Positions 32,078-41,434 of a stretch of 64,000 nucleotides of DNA are shown one piece after another. The notes under the pieces are model-generated. The model did not search any database. It was given only the letters and a program-made list of their open reading frames with translations, and was not told the DNA's origin. The DNA is from Pontibaca methylaminivorans. Its GTDB lineage: Bacteria; Pseudomonadota; Alphaproteobacteria; Rhodobacterales; Rhodobacteraceae. The DNA lies in the NCBI RefSeq assembly GCF_900156525.1, contig NZ_FTPS01000001.1, positions 868,001 through 932,000 on the forward strand, written 5' to 3'. How positions within the stretch are numbered: the stretch's first letter is position 1; each line of letters begins with the position of its first letter. Made by a program: the position numbers and the translations under genes.

Positions 32078-32449
32078 TCAGGTATCGGTCCCGGCGCTTT
32101 CCGCCGGCATCCACATCTTTTCCAGCTGATAGAACTCGCGCACCTCGGGGCGGAAGACATGCACGATCACGTCGCCGGTGTCGATCAGCACCCAGTCGCC
32201 CGCATCCCGGCCCTCGACCCGCGAAAGACGCCCGTGGTCCTGCTTGAGCCGTTCGGTCAGCTTGTCGGCGATGGCGCTTACCTGCCGGCTCGACCGGCCG
32301 GAGGCGATCAACATGTAATCGCCGATCGCGCTGCGCCCGCGCAGGTCGATCCCGACGACATTCTCGGCCTTTTCGGCCTCGAGCACGGAAACGATGTAAT
32401 CCCGCAGCGTTTCGCTGTCCGGTTGCGGGCGGGCCCCGTCATGACGCAT
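32078..32449 (-). CDS. rsfS: Ribosomal silencing factor RsfS
   Basis: 123 residues from the ATG at 32449. RsfS binds uL14 on the 50S subunit and blocks subunit joining in starvation. The DUF143 core is clear: AENVVGIDLRGRSAIGDYMLIASGRSSRQV, then GDWVLIDTGDVIVHVF and FYQLEKMW. The start is uncertain. The ATG lacks a good ribosome site, whereas a strong AAGGAGG lies upstream with an in-frame CTG 8 nt after it (32494), and the frame stays open to a TTG at 32563. Confidence 0.92.
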   Translation of the reverse strand: MRHDGARPQPDSETLRDYIVSVLEAEKAENVVGIDLRGRSAIGDYMLIASGRSSRQVSAIADKLTERLKQDHGRLSRVEGRDAGDWVLIDTGDVIVHVFRPEVREFYQLEKMWMPAESAGTDT

Positions 32450-32700
32450 GCGGTCATGGGCGGCGAGTGCCGTTTCGGCGTCAGATACCAGGACGAAATC
32501 CTCCTTGCTGTCATATGTCCGCGCGGCTACGATTGCCGTCACGTCTCTCGTCAAAGTTAGCAACTGCTGATCGGTATTTCAATTCACAGCCGGCGGATGT
32601 TCCAGAAACCCTGGGGACCTCGCGCACGGTTGACCCGGAGAGCTGCGCCAGCATCCCCGAAAACACCACCAGCTCGCCAGAGCTCCGCTCCGAACAGGAA

Positions 32701-33927
32701 ATGATGCCGAAGATCTTCTATACCGCGGGTCCGGGAGACGCTTTCCAGTCGTTCAACGAATGGAAAGCCGGTCGTCGCGATCTCATCAATTCCCATGTCG
32801 GATACTCGCGTCAGGTGATGGATGCCTGCGCCCGGCATGATGCCGAAGCCCTTATCACCTGCTCGCACCACCGCACCGCCGACCAGAGTCACGACGGCAT
32901 CTCGCTCGTGTATCGCCCGGATCTTTCCGAGGGAAAGTCCGGCCTGGGCTTCTATCGCAGCTTTCGGGAAAAGGCCAAAGCGAACATGCGGGACGCGCTG
33001 GATTTCGGCGCCGATCTCGTCATTGTCGGCGAAGACAACATCCCGATGCTCTATGAGCCGCTTCGCCGGCGCGGAATAACCGTGGTGCAGGCATTGCACT
33101 CCAGGTTGTGGCAGGAAGGCCGCCCGCTGCGCATCATGCAGCGGTTGCGGCTGCATGATTTCCGCAAGAGTTACGCCAGCGGCAGCACACCGGTGCTGAG
33201 CGCGTCCCACGCCGTCACCGCACAGGTCGAGCAGCTTGCGGGAAAGGGCCGCACGCCCATCCTCGAATTTCTTCCGCTCTACGAACAGGAACATTACGGC
33301 GGCCTGCCTCCCGCAGATACGAGTTGTGACGTCCTGAACATTGCGTTCATTGGCCGGATCGAGGCCGACAAGGGGGCGCTGGACCTGATCGCCATCGCCG
33401 ATGCCCTGCGCTCCATGAAAGAGGCGGTCCGGTTCCAGATTTGCGGCGTCGGCGGAGCGTTCGACCAGATGGTGGCGATGGCGCAAGAGGCCGGACTCGG
33501 CGATCAGTTCGTCTTTCATGGATGGTGCGACCGCAGCAAGCTGCGACAGGTATTGACGTCGTGCCAGATCTCGATCGTGCCGACCCGTCCCGAATTCATG
33601 GAGGGCTTCAATCAGGTCGTCATCGAATCGGCGCTTGCCGGTCGTCCGCCGGTCGCATCGGATGCCTGTCCGGCGGTTGCCTACGCAGGCGACGCGGTCG
33701 AGGTCGTGCAGGCGGGCGATCTGCAGGGCTATGTTGCGGCGATCGCCGCGCTTGCCCGGGACAAGGAACGCCTTGCCCGCCGGATTGCTGCCTGCGCGGG
33801 GATCGGGCAGCGGTTCACCGATGACGGAAATTCGTTCGGAGCGGCCCTGAACGAGATATTCGCAGCGCAGCGTGAAAAGCGGCCGGTTCATGACCGCCGC
33901 ATCGCGCTCAGCGAGCCCGCGCCATAG
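32701..33927 (+). CDS. Glycosyltransferase family 4 protein
   Basis: 408 residues from the ATG at 32701; upstream codons are open but unlike a GT N terminus. The GT-B fold is visible: IAFIGRIEADKGALDLIAIADAL begins the C-terminal domain, and E-G-F-N-Q-V-V-I-E in the EFMEGFNQVVIESALAGRPP segment is the E-x7-E catalytic or donor-binding motif. Sugar donor and acceptor are unknown; no export or polymerase genes adjoin. It sits alone between rsfS and leuC, divergent from rsfS, with codon choice slightly less GC-biased than its neighbours, which suggests later insertion (inference). Confidence 0.82.
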   Translation: MMPKIFYTAGPGDAFQSFNEWKAGRRDLINSHVGYSRQVMDACARHDAEALITCSHHRTADQSHDGISLVYRPDLSEGKSGLGFYRSFREKAKANMRDALDFGADLVIVGEDNIPMLYEPLRRRGITVVQALHSRLWQEGRPLRIMQRLRLHDFRKSYASGSTPVLSASHAVTAQVEQLAGKGRTPILEFLPLYEQEHYGGLPPADTSCDVLNIAFIGRIEADKGALDLIAIADALRSMKEAVRFQICGVGGAFDQMVAMAQEAGLGDQFVFHGWCDRSKLRQVLTSCQISIVPTRPEFMEGFNQVVIESALAGRPPVASDACPAVAYAGDAVEVVQAGDLQGYVAAIAALARDKERLARRIAACAGIGQRFTDDGNSFGAALNEIFAAQREKRPVHDRRIALSEPAP

Positions 33928-34209
33928 GGGGACTGTCCGGCCTCCGGGCGGGATGCGTTAGCGCAAGAGCCTTGAAACCCTTGCCGGCGCCGACCGCCAT
34001 GCCTTTTTCGGGATTGTCCAAAGCATCCTTGCAGGAGCGCGGCAGGCGCTATATCTCATCTCCATGACCCGCGTTTTCGACATGGACGATCATGCGCGCC
34101 TCCCGTGGCGGTTCCACGGGATGATTCTGACGGTGACCGCCCGTCTATGATGCGCCTTTCCCGCGCAGCTGCCCCTTACATTTCACGCCATTGACCCCGG
34201 GAGAGGACC
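33928..34209. other. Leader region upstream of leuC
   Basis: 282 bp without a convincing gene. A 7-bp hairpin CCCGTGG-CGGTT-CCACGGG (34100-34118) is present but lacks a T run. I see no leucine-codon leader peptide. The leuC ribosome site GGGAGAGG is at the right end. Confidence 0.45.
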
Positions 34210-35625
34210 ATGTCCCCCAAGACGCTCTATGACAGGATCTGGGATGCCCATATCGCCCACGAGGCCGAGGACGGCACCACCCTTCTCTATATCGACCGCC
34301 ACCTCGTCCACGAAGTGACAAGCCCGCAGGCTTTCGAGGGGCTGCGCATGGCCGGCCGCAAGGTTCACGCGCCGGACAAGACCATCGCCGTTCCCGATCA
34401 CAACGTGCCCACCACATGGGACCGCGAAAAGGGCATCGAGAACGAGGAATCGCGCATCCAGGTCGATGAACTCGACCGCAACGCGCGCGAATCCGGCATC
34501 CATTATTATCCGGTGAATGATATCCGCCAGGGCATCGTGCATATCGTCGGCCCCGAACAGGGCTGGACCCTGCCGGGCATGACCGTGGTCTGCGGCGACA
34601 GCCATACCGCCACCCACGGCGCCTTCGGCGCGCTCGCCCACGGGATCGGCACGTCCGAGGTCGAACATGTGCTGGCCACGCAGACGCTCGTGCAGAAGAA
34701 ATCGAAGAACATGAGGGTCGAGGTCACCGGCCGCCTCGCACCCGGCGTCACCGCCAAGGACGTGGTGCTGGCAATCATCGCCCGGACCGGCACCGCCGGC
34801 GGCACCGGCCATGTGATCGAATACTGCGGCGAGGTCATCCGCAACCTGTCCATGGAAGGGCGCATGACCATCTGCAACATGGCCATCGAGGGCGGCGCGC
34901 GCGCCGGGCTCATCGCCCCGGACGAGACCACCTTCGCCTATGTGAAAGGCCGCACCCACGCCCCAAAGGGCGACCAGTGGGAAACCGCGCTCGCCTGGTG
35001 GAAGACGCTGAAATCCGACGACGATGCCCATTGGGACAAGGTCGTGACGATCCGCGGCGAGGACATCGCCCCGACCGTCACCTGGGGCACGAGCCCCGAG
35101 GACGCGCTGCCCATCACCGCATCGGTGCCCGACCCGGACAGCTTTGCAGGCGGCAAGGTGACGGCGGCGCAGCGGAGCCTCGATTACATGGGGCTGACGC
35201 CGGGCACGAAGTTCACCGATATCCCGATCGACGTGGTTTTCATCGGTTCCTGCACCAACGGGCGGATCGAGGATCTGCGTGCCGCCGCCGAGGTGCTGAA
35301 GGGGCGGAAGCTGGCCGAAGGCGTGCGCGGCATGGTGGTGCCGGGCTCGGGCCTCGTGCGGCTGCAGGCCGAGGAAGAGGGGCTCGACCGGATCTTCCGC
35401 GATGCGGGATTCGACTGGCGCCTTGCGGGCTGTTCCATGTGCCTTGGCATGAACCCGGACCAGCTCGCCCCGGGCGAGCGCTGCGCGGCGACCAGCAACC
35501 GAAACTTTGAAGGGCGGCAGGGCTACAAGGGGCGCACCCACCTCATGAGCCCGGCGATGGCCGCCGCCGCGGGGATCGCGGGCCACCTTGCGGATGTGCG
35601 CGACTTTATGGCGCAGCCGGCGTAA
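34210..35625 (+). CDS. leuC: 3-isopropylmalate dehydratase large subunit
   Basis: 471-residue aconitase-family subunit; with LeuD it isomerises 2-isopropylmalate to 3-isopropylmalate in leucine synthesis. The three [4Fe-4S] ligands are Cys348 (GSCTNGR), Cys408 and Cys411 ([10 protein letters not shown]). [12 protein letters not shown] is the substrate region. Strong ribosome site GAGAGG. Separated from leuD by a DUF308 gene on the same strand. Confidence 0.97.
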   Translation: MSPKTLYDRIWDAHIAHEAEDGTTLLYIDRHLVHEVTSPQAFEGLRMAGRKVHAPDKTIAVPDHNVPTTWDREKGIENEESRIQVDELDRNARESGIHYYPVNDIRQGIVHIVGPEQGWTLPGMTVVCGDSHTATHGAFGALAHGIGTSEVEHVLATQTLVQKKSKNMRVEVTGRLAPGVTAKDVVLAIIARTGTAGGTGHVIEYCGEVIRNLSMEGRMTICNMAIEGGARAGLIAPDETTFAYVKGRTHAPKGDQWETALAWWKTLKSDDDAHWDKVVTIRGEDIAPTVTWGTSPEDALPITASVPDPDSFAGGKVTAAQRSLDYMGLTPGTKFTDIPIDVVFIGSCTNGRIEDLRAAAEVLKGRKLAEGVRGMVVPGSGLVRLQAEEEGLDRIFRDAGFDWRLAGCSMCLGMNPDQLAPGERCAATSNRNFEGRQGYKGRTHLMSPAMAAAAGIAGHLADVRDFMAQPA

Positions 35626-35690
35626 CATCGAACGACGCGCAGCAGACCGCGCGGCGATCCGGCATGTCCGCCGAAAGAGAGGCAGAAACG

Positions 35691-36218
35691 ATGAGACCCT
35701 GGCTGAAATGGCTGATACTCGGCATCCTTTCGGTGCTGTTCGGGATTTTCGCGCTCGGCAACGCGGTGGCGGCCTCGCTCGCCGTCACCACCGTCACCGG
35801 GGTGATCTTCGTGGTGATCGGGATCATCCAGATCGTCGCCGCGTTTTCCGAGACCCGCACCGCCAGCAAGGTGCTGTCGATCCTGCTCGGGGCGCTGATC
35901 GCGCTGATCGGCCTGTCGTTCCTGATCAACCCGATCGAAGGCACGGTTTCGCTGGCGCTGCTGGTCACGGTTCTGGTCGCGGCCAGCGGCATCGTCCGGC
36001 TCGTCTTTGCCTGGCGCATGCGCGAGACGCGGTTCTTCTGGCCGATGCTGGTGACGGGCGCGCTTTCGATCCTGCTTGCCGTCTATATCCTTGCGAATTT
36101 CTCGGTCGCCTCGATCACGCTGCTTGGCATCCTTCTCGGGATCGAGCTGCTGTTCAACGGCGCGGGACTGATCGCATTCGCCCTGTCATTACGTGCCCAC
36201 CTGCGCGGGGACCGCTGA
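35691..36218 (+). CDS. DUF308 (HdeD-like) membrane protein
   Basis: 175-residue protein with six predicted membrane helices in three helix-pair repeats, as in the HdeD/DUF308 family. In E. coli HdeD is linked to acid resistance at high density; the molecular function is unknown. The ATG at 35691 has GAGAGG 8 nt upstream; an ATG at 35664 lacks one. It lies between leuC and leuD, 65 bp after leuC and 49 bp before leuD, so it is probably on the leu transcript. Confidence 0.82.
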   Translation: MRPWLKWLILGILSVLFGIFALGNAVAASLAVTTVTGVIFVVIGIIQIVAAFSETRTASKVLSILLGALIALIGLSFLINPIEGTVSLALLVTVLVAASGIVRLVFAWRMRETRFFWPMLVTGALSILLAVYILANFSVASITLLGILLGIELLFNGAGLIAFALSLRAHLRGDR

Positions 36219-36267
36219 GCCCCGGCCCGTGCGCAGAGACATCGCATTTTTCAGGAGGTCCGCACCC

Positions 36268-36873
36268 ATGGACAAGTTCGAGAAGCTGACCGGCATCGCC
36301 GCGCCGCTGCCCATGATTAACGTCGATACGGACATGATCATCCCCAAGCAGTTCCTCAAGACGATCAAGCGCACCGGCCTGGGCATCAACCTGTTCGACG
36401 AGATGCGCTATGACCGCGACGGCAACGAGATGCCCGATTTCGTGCTGAACCGCCCCCCCTATCGCGAGGCCGAGATTCTCGTGACCGGGGAAAACTTCGG
36501 CTGCGGATCGTCGCGCGAACATGCCCCCTGGGCGATCAAGGATTTCGGCATCCGCTGCATCATCGCGCCGAGCTTTGCCGACATCTTCCACAACAACTGT
36601 TTCAAGAACGGGATCCTGCCCATTTCCCTGCCGCAGGAACAGGTGGACGTGCTGATGAAGGATGCCGAAAAGGGCGGCAATGCGCGCATCAGCGTCGATC
36701 TCGAGGCGCAGACCGTGACCGGCGCCGAGGGCGACGTGTTCCATTTCGAGATCGACCCGTTCCGCAAGCACTGCCTGCTCGAGGGGCTCGACGATATTGC
36801 GCTCTCCATGCAGCAGATGCCGGCCATCGAAAGCTATGAGGCACGGCTTGCGCAGGATCGTCCCTGGGTCTGA
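36268..36873 (+). CDS. leuD: 3-isopropylmalate dehydratase small subunit
   Basis: 201-residue swivel-domain partner of Leu[19 protein letters not shown] is the substrate-binding loop typical of LeuD, and [16 protein letters not shown] is the usual N-terminal motif. An AGGAGGT ribosome site precedes the ATG. Confidence 0.97.
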   Translation: MDKFEKLTGIAAPLPMINVDTDMIIPKQFLKTIKRTGLGINLFDEMRYDRDGNEMPDFVLNRPPYREAEILVTGENFGCGSSREHAPWAIKDFGIRCIIAPSFADIFHNNCFKNGILPISLPQEQVDVLMKDAEKGGNARISVDLEAQTVTGAEGDVFHFEIDPFRKHCLLEGLDDIALSMQQMPAIESYEARLAQDRPWV

Positions 36874-36886
36874 GCCGGGCACGCGG

Positions 36887-38041
36887 ATGCCCCGGCGCGG
36901 CAGGCGGCCGGTGTTTTCGGCCGCTGCGCTTTTGCTGCTGGGCTTTCTGCTTCTCGGGCCGCTCCCCGGCGGGGCCGAAACCATCCGCGTCGCCACGTTC
37001 AACACCGATCTGACCCGCGCGGGGCCGGGGCTGATGCTGCGCGACATAGCCGGGGGCAAGGACGCGCAGGTCGCCGCCGTGATCGAAGTGATCAGCACCA
37101 TCGCCCCGGACATCCTCGCGCTGCAGGGGGTGGACTGGGATCACGACGGCGCGGGGCTCGGGGCGCTCGCAAAGGCGCTCGCGGCCGCGGGCATGGATTA
37201 CCCGCATCGCTTTTCGGCCCGGCCCAACAGCGGCTGGGCCACCGACCTCGATCTTGACGGCGACGGGCGGCGCGGCGGGCCGGGCGATGCGCAGGGATAC
37301 GGCGACTTTACGGGGCAGAAAGCCATGGCGGTGCTGTCGCGCCACCCGATCCGCGAAAGCGAACTGCGCGATTTCTCGGCCCTGCTCTGGCGCGATCTGC
37401 CGGGCGCGGTGCTGCCGCAGCACGAGGACGGCTCGCCCTTTCCCTCGGCCGGGGCGCAGGCGATCCAGCGCCTTTCGGACACCGCTCACTGGGTGGTGCC
37501 GGTCGAGCTTCCCGGCGGCCGGGTGCTGTCGCTGCTGACCTTCTATGCGACGCCCCCTGTGTTTGACGGGCCGGAGCGGCGCAACGCCCTGCGCAACCGC
37601 GACGAGATCGCGCTCTGGCTGCGGCTGCTCGACGGCCGGCTTGGCGAGGTGCCGCAGAACGTGGTGCTGGCCGGGGCGGCGAACCTTGATCCCATGACCA
37701 GCGACGGGGATCGCGGCGCAATCCGGGCGCTGCTCGACCACCCCCGCCTGCAGGATCCGCGGCCCCGCAGCACGGGCGCGGCCCCCGGCGGCGGGGAGCG
37801 CGCCGGTGCGGAGGCGCTTGCCACGGTGGACTGGCCGCGCGTCGGGCGGCGGCGTGTCGATTACGTCCTGCCGGGGCGCGAATGGCGGGTGCGCGGTGCC
37901 GGTGTGTTCTGGCCCGCAGAAGGCGAGGCGGGCCATGACACCGCCCTTGCCGCAAGCCGGCACCGTCTGGTCTGGGTCGATCTGGAGCCCGCGCCGGCCG
38001 GGGCACCGGGCGATATTGACGCCCCTGCCCCCGCGCGCTAG
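36887..38041 (+). CDS. Exported endonuclease/exonuclease/phosphatase-fold protein
   Basis: 384 residues. An N-terminal signal or membrane anchor (Arg-rich start, hydrophobic core to about residue 30, GAET) leads into an EEP (DNase I/AP-endonuclease-like) fold: [40 protein letters not shown] and VDYVLPG, then [10 protein letters not shown]. Compared with active EEP enzymes, the metal-binding Glu after LQ is Gly, the Asp of GDxN is Ala, and the SDH motif reads SRH, so catalysis as known is doubtful. It starts 13 bp after leuD and 34 bp before leuB, within the leu operon. Substrate unknown. Confidence 0.75.
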   Translation: MPRRGRRPVFSAAALLLLGFLLLGPLPGGAETIRVATFNTDLTRAGPGLMLRDIAGGKDAQVAAVIEVISTIAPDILALQGVDWDHDGAGLGALAKALAAAGMDYPHRFSARPNSGWATDLDLDGDGRRGGPGDAQGYGDFTGQKAMAVLSRHPIRESELRDFSALLWRDLPGAVLPQHEDGSPFPSAGAQAIQRLSDTAHWVVPVELPGGRVLSLLTFYATPPVFDGPERRNALRNRDEIALWLRLLDGRLGEVPQNVVLAGAANLDPMTSDGDRGAIRALLDHPRLQDPRPRSTGAAPGGGERAGAEALATVDWPRVGRRRVDYVLPGREWRVRGAGVFWPAEGEAGHDTALAASRHRLVWVDLEPAPAGAPGDIDAPAPAR

Positions 38042-38075
38042 GCGAAACCGCATTCCCACCGAACGGAGTCCCGTC

Positions 38076-39182
38076 ATGTCCAATCCCTCGCTCCTCATTC
38101 TGCCCGGCGACGGGATCGGTCCCGAAGTCATGGCCGAGGTGCGCCGCATCATCGACTGGTTCGGCGCCCGGCGCGGGCTGACCTTCGACGTCTCCGAAGA
38201 CCTGGTCGGCGGTGCGGCCTATGACCGGCACGGCACGCCGCTGCATGATGACACCATGGCCCGCGCGCAGGCGGTGGACGCGGTTCTGCTCGGCGCCGTC
38301 GGCGGGCCGCGATACGACGGGCTCGATTTCTCGGTAAAGCCCGAGCGCGGCCTCCTGCGGCTGCGCAAGGAGATGGACCTGTTCGCCAACCTGCGGCCGG
38401 CACAGTGTTTCGATGCGCTTGCGGATTTCTCGTCGCTGAAACGCGAGGTGGTCGCCGGGCTCGACATCATGATCGTGCGCGAACTGACCAGCGGCATCTA
38501 TTTCGGCGAACCGCGGGGCATCTTCGAGGAAGGTGGCGAGCGTGTCGGCATCAACACCCAGCGCTATACCGAGCGCGAGATCGACCGGGTGGCCCGCGCG
38601 GCTTTTGATCTGGCCCGCAAGCGCGGCGGCCGGGTCTGTTCGATGGAAAAGGCCAATGTGATGGAAAGCGGCATCCTCTGGCGCGAGGTGGTGCAGGCGG
38701 TGCGCGATGCGGATTACACCGATATCGAGCTTTCGCACATGTATGCCGACGCGGGCGCCATGCAGCTTTGCCGCTGGCCCAAACAGTTCGACGTGATCCT
38801 GACCGACAACCTGTTCGGCGACCTGCTGAGCGACGCGGCGGCGATGCTGACCGGGAGCCTCGGCATGCTGCCCTCGGCCAGCCTCGGCGCGCCGATGGCC
38901 AACGGCCGCCCAAAGGCGCTTTACGAGCCCGTCCACGGCTCTGCCCCCGACATCGCGGGCCAGGGCAAGGCCAACCCGATCGCCTGCATCCTGAGCTTTG
39001 CCATGGCGCTGCGCTATTCCTTCGATGAAGGAGCCGAGGCGGACCGGCTCGAGGCGGCGGTGGAACAGGTGCTGGCCGAAGGGCTGCGCACGCCCGATCT
39101 TCTGGGCGAGGACGGGCGCGGTCCGGTCTCGACCCGCGGCATGGCCGATGCGATTCTCGTCGCGCTCGACGCCAGCCTCTGA
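38076..39182 (+). CDS. leuB: 3-isopropylmalate dehydrogenase
   Basis: 368-residue NAD-dependent decarboxylating dehydrogenase, third step of leucine synthesis. [12 protein letters not shown] at the N terminus, [16 protein letters not shown], the catalytic Lys in [36 protein letters not shown] and [18 protein letters not shown] are signatures. Start at 38076 with ACGGAG upstream. Last gene of the leu group before tRNA-Gln. Confidence 0.97.
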   Translation: MSNPSLLILPGDGIGPEVMAEVRRIIDWFGARRGLTFDVSEDLVGGAAYDRHGTPLHDDTMARAQAVDAVLLGAVGGPRYDGLDFSVKPERGLLRLRKEMDLFANLRPAQCFDALADFSSLKREVVAGLDIMIVRELTSGIYFGEPRGIFEEGGERVGINTQRYTEREIDRVARAAFDLARKRGGRVCSMEKANVMESGILWREVVQAVRDADYTDIELSHMYADAGAMQLCRWPKQFDVILTDNLFGDLLSDAAAMLTGSLGMLPSASLGAPMANGRPKALYEPVHGSAPDIAGQGKANPIACILSFAMALRYSFDEGAEADRLEAAVEQVLAEGLRTPDLLGEDGRGPVSTRGMADAILVALDASL

Positions 39183-39243
39183 CGCCGGCGCGGGCCGGGT
39201 GTCCTTGGGCGCGGCGGGCGAGCGCGATTTTCGCAAATGCCCC

Positions 39244-39272
39244 TTGCGCCCGCGCGCCCGACGGCCTAATTA
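39244..39272 (+). promoter_or_regulatory. Promoter of tRNA-Gln
   Basis: TTGCGC (39244-39249) and TAATTA (39267-39272) are separated by 17 nt, and the tRNA starts 10 nt after the -10 box. A short AT patch in very GC-rich DNA at the right place makes this credible. Confidence 0.65.
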
Positions 39273-39282
39273 GCCCGCGCGT

Positions 39283-39357
39283 TGGGGTGTAGCCAAGCGG
39301 TAAGGCAGCGGTTTTTGGTACCGTGTACCGTAGGTTCGAATCCTACCACCCCAGCCA
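39283..39357 (+). tRNA. tRNA-Gln (TTG anticodon)
   Basis: 75 nt including an encoded CCA. Acceptor TGGGGTG pairs with CACCCCA; D arm GCC...GGC; anticodon arm GCGGT/ACCGT with loop TTTTGGT giving anticodon TTG (reads CAA/CAG); T arm GTAGG-TTCGAAT-CCTAC; discriminator G. Very similar to other bacterial tRNA-Gln(UUG). Confidence 0.97.
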
Positions 39358-39498
39358 TTCCATTCCCCCTGTCCGGCCGTTGACCTGGCCCGCGATGCGC
39401 GGGCGATCCACCCTGCTCCGCGACATCCGAAAACAACGGGTCGCGCCGGCGCCCGGACCGGGCGACTGATCCCATGGGGCGGGAATCCCGGAATAATA

Positions 39499-39530
39499 TG
39501 GCGGCCCGCCCTGTTTCGGGCGGGCCGCCA
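39499..39530 (-). terminator. Hairpin downstream of BCCT gene
   Basis: A perfect 13-bp inverted repeat, TGGCGGCCCGCCC / GGGCGGGCCGCCA, with a 6-nt loop. It is 20 nt after the BCCT stop on the minus strand, followed by TATTATT. It may work in both directions, also insulating the tRNA-Gln transcript. Confidence 0.7.
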
Positions 39531-39550
39531 TGTGGCCACGGGTCCGGCGG

Positions 39551-41305
39551 TCAGGATGCCGGGATCTGGTTGTCGCGGATCAGCGCCTTCCGCTCGTTGA
39601 TCAGTCCCGTGATGATCGCCCAGCAGGCGCCCAGCAGCACGATCGTGAAGGGCAGCCCGGTCGACACCGCCATCGCCTGCAGCGACGTCAGCCCGCCGCC
39701 GAGCAAGAGCGCGATCGCGACCAGCCCCTCGAAGCTGCACCAGAAGACGCGCTGCGGCAGCGGCGAGTGGACCTTGCCGCCGGAGGCCACCGTGTCGATC
39801 ACCAGCGACCCGGAATCCGACGAGGTCACGAAGAAGACGATGACCAGCACGATGCCCACGAAACTCGCGATTCCGGTCAGCGGCAGTTGCGACAGCATCT
39901 GGAACAGCTGCAGTTCCAGCGCCGCATCCGCAATGCCCGAGAACCCGCCGAGCGTGGCCGAAATGGCGGTGCCGCCGAAGGTGGTCATCCACAGGACCGA
40001 GATGATCGACGGCACCAGCAGCACCGCGACCAGGAACTGCCGCACCGTGCGCCCCCGGCTCACCCGTGCGATGAACATGCCGACAAAGGGCGACCAGCTG
40101 ATCCACCAGGCCCAGTAGAACGTCGTCCAGCCGTGCCGGAAATTGTCGTCGGTGCGCCCGAAGGGATTGGACAGCGGAACGATATTTTCAACGTAGGAGC
40201 CCAGATTGCCGAAGAACCCGGTGATGATCTGCCATGTCGGCCCGAACGCGATCACAAAAAGCAGCAGGAGAAGCGCCAGACCCATGTTGAGTTCGGAAAG
40301 CCGCTTGACGCCCTTCTCGACGCCCAGAATGACCGAACCGGTCGCGACGGCCGTGATGGCGACGATCAGGATGACCTTCGAGGTCGCGGAGGCCTCCCAG
40401 CCGAACAGGAAATTGAATCCGGCCGACGCCTGCTCGGCCCCGATGCCGAGCGAAGTGGCCAGCCCGAACAGCGTCGCCATCACCGCCAGCACGTCGATGA
40501 CATGACCGGGCCAGCCCCAGATCCGTTCGCCGAACAGCGGATAGAACACCGAGCGCAACGTCAGCGGCAGGCCCTTGCTGAAGGAAAACAGCGCCAGCGC
40601 CAGCGCGACCACCGCATAGATCGCCCAGGGGTGCAGCCCCCAGTGAAAGATCGTCGCGGCCATGGCCAGACGGCGTGAGGCAAGTTCGTCACCGGCCGCA
40701 CCGTTCAGCGGCGCCCAGTCGGTCCGCACGCCGTTTTCAAGAACCGGTCCATCCATGGCGGCGGTGAAATGCCCGAGCGGCTCGCTCACGCCGTAGAACA
40801 TCAGTCCGATGCCCATGCCGGCGGCGAACAGCATCGCGAACCAGCCCATCAGGTTGAAATCCGGCGTGGCATCCGGCCCCCCGAGCCGGATCGAGCCCAG
40901 CGGCGACAGGATCAGCCCGATGGCGACCAGGACAAAGATGTTCCCGGCAAGCAGGAAAAACCAGTCGAACCTGCTCGTGACCAGGCCGAGCAGAGCATCG
41001 AACAGCGGCCCGAGCTGGGTCGGAAACAGCAGCGTGACCGCCGTGAACAGCACGACGACGCTTGCCGAAATCATGAAGACGGGGTTGTGGATGTCGAACG
41101 CCACCGGGTGGGCGCGTTCGATATTGTCCTGCCCCACCGAATAGCTGGTCTTGATGACATCGGTACAGCCTTCTGGCTCTGGCAGGGCCTCGACACTCGT
41201 TTCCGGATCCTGGTGTCCGGCCAACGCCTCGCGGGCCGGATCCCTGTGCTTTGCATTCTCGGGGGTCCGGTCGTCAGGATCCTCCGGCGGGGATGTTTGT
41301 GACAT
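39551..41305 (-). CDS. BCCT family betaine/carnitine/choline-type transporter
   Basis: 584-residue secondary transporter with about 12 membrane helices and a hydrophilic N-terminal tail of some 80 residues. MGIGLMFYGVSEPLGHF (helix 3 substrate region) and WTTFYWAWWISWSPFVGMFIARVSRGRTVR (helix 8 signature) identify BCCT. Substrates in the family are quaternary ammonium compounds and DMSP, for osmoprotection or as carbon source. The ATG at 41305 has a GGGAGGG ribosome site. The C terminus is short, so osmosensing by a long tail as in BetP is unlikely. Confidence 0.92.
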   Translation of the reverse strand: MSQTSPPEDPDDRTPENAKHRDPAREALAGHQDPETSVEALPEPEGCTDVIKTSYSVGQDNIERAHPVAFDIHNPVFMISASVVVLFTAVTLLFPTQLGPLFDALLGLVTSRFDWFFLLAGNIFVLVAIGLILSPLGSIRLGGPDATPDFNLMGWFAMLFAAGMGIGLMFYGVSEPLGHFTAAMDGPVLENGVRTDWAPLNGAAGDELASRRLAMAATIFHWGLHPWAIYAVVALALALFSFSKGLPLTLRSVFYPLFGERIWGWPGHVIDVLAVMATLFGLATSLGIGAEQASAGFNFLFGWEASATSKVILIVAITAVATGSVILGVEKGVKRLSELNMGLALLLLLFVIAFGPTWQIITGFFGNLGSYVENIVPLSNPFGRTDDNFRHGWTTFYWAWWISWSPFVGMFIARVSRGRTVRQFLVAVLLVPSIISVLWMTTFGGTAISATLGGFSGIADAALELQLFQMLSQLPLTGIASFVGIVLVIVFFVTSSDSGSLVIDTVASGGKVHSPLPQRVFWCSFEGLVAIALLLGGGLTSLQAMAVSTGLPFTIVLLGACWAIITGLINERKALIRDNQIPAS

Positions 41306-41434
41306 ATGTCCCTCCCATTGGTCGTTGTCAGGCGCCTGGCCTGGATATGCTTGAGGGAGGAATAGTTTCACATTCTCGTCAGAATTGCCACCGCTGCGGC
41401 GGAACGGCCACGAAACCCGTCGATCGGGCGCGCC

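Noticed and set aside
34100-34118. Hairpin before leuC as a leucine attenuator
   Set aside because: No leader peptide with clustered Leu codons and no T run after the stem.
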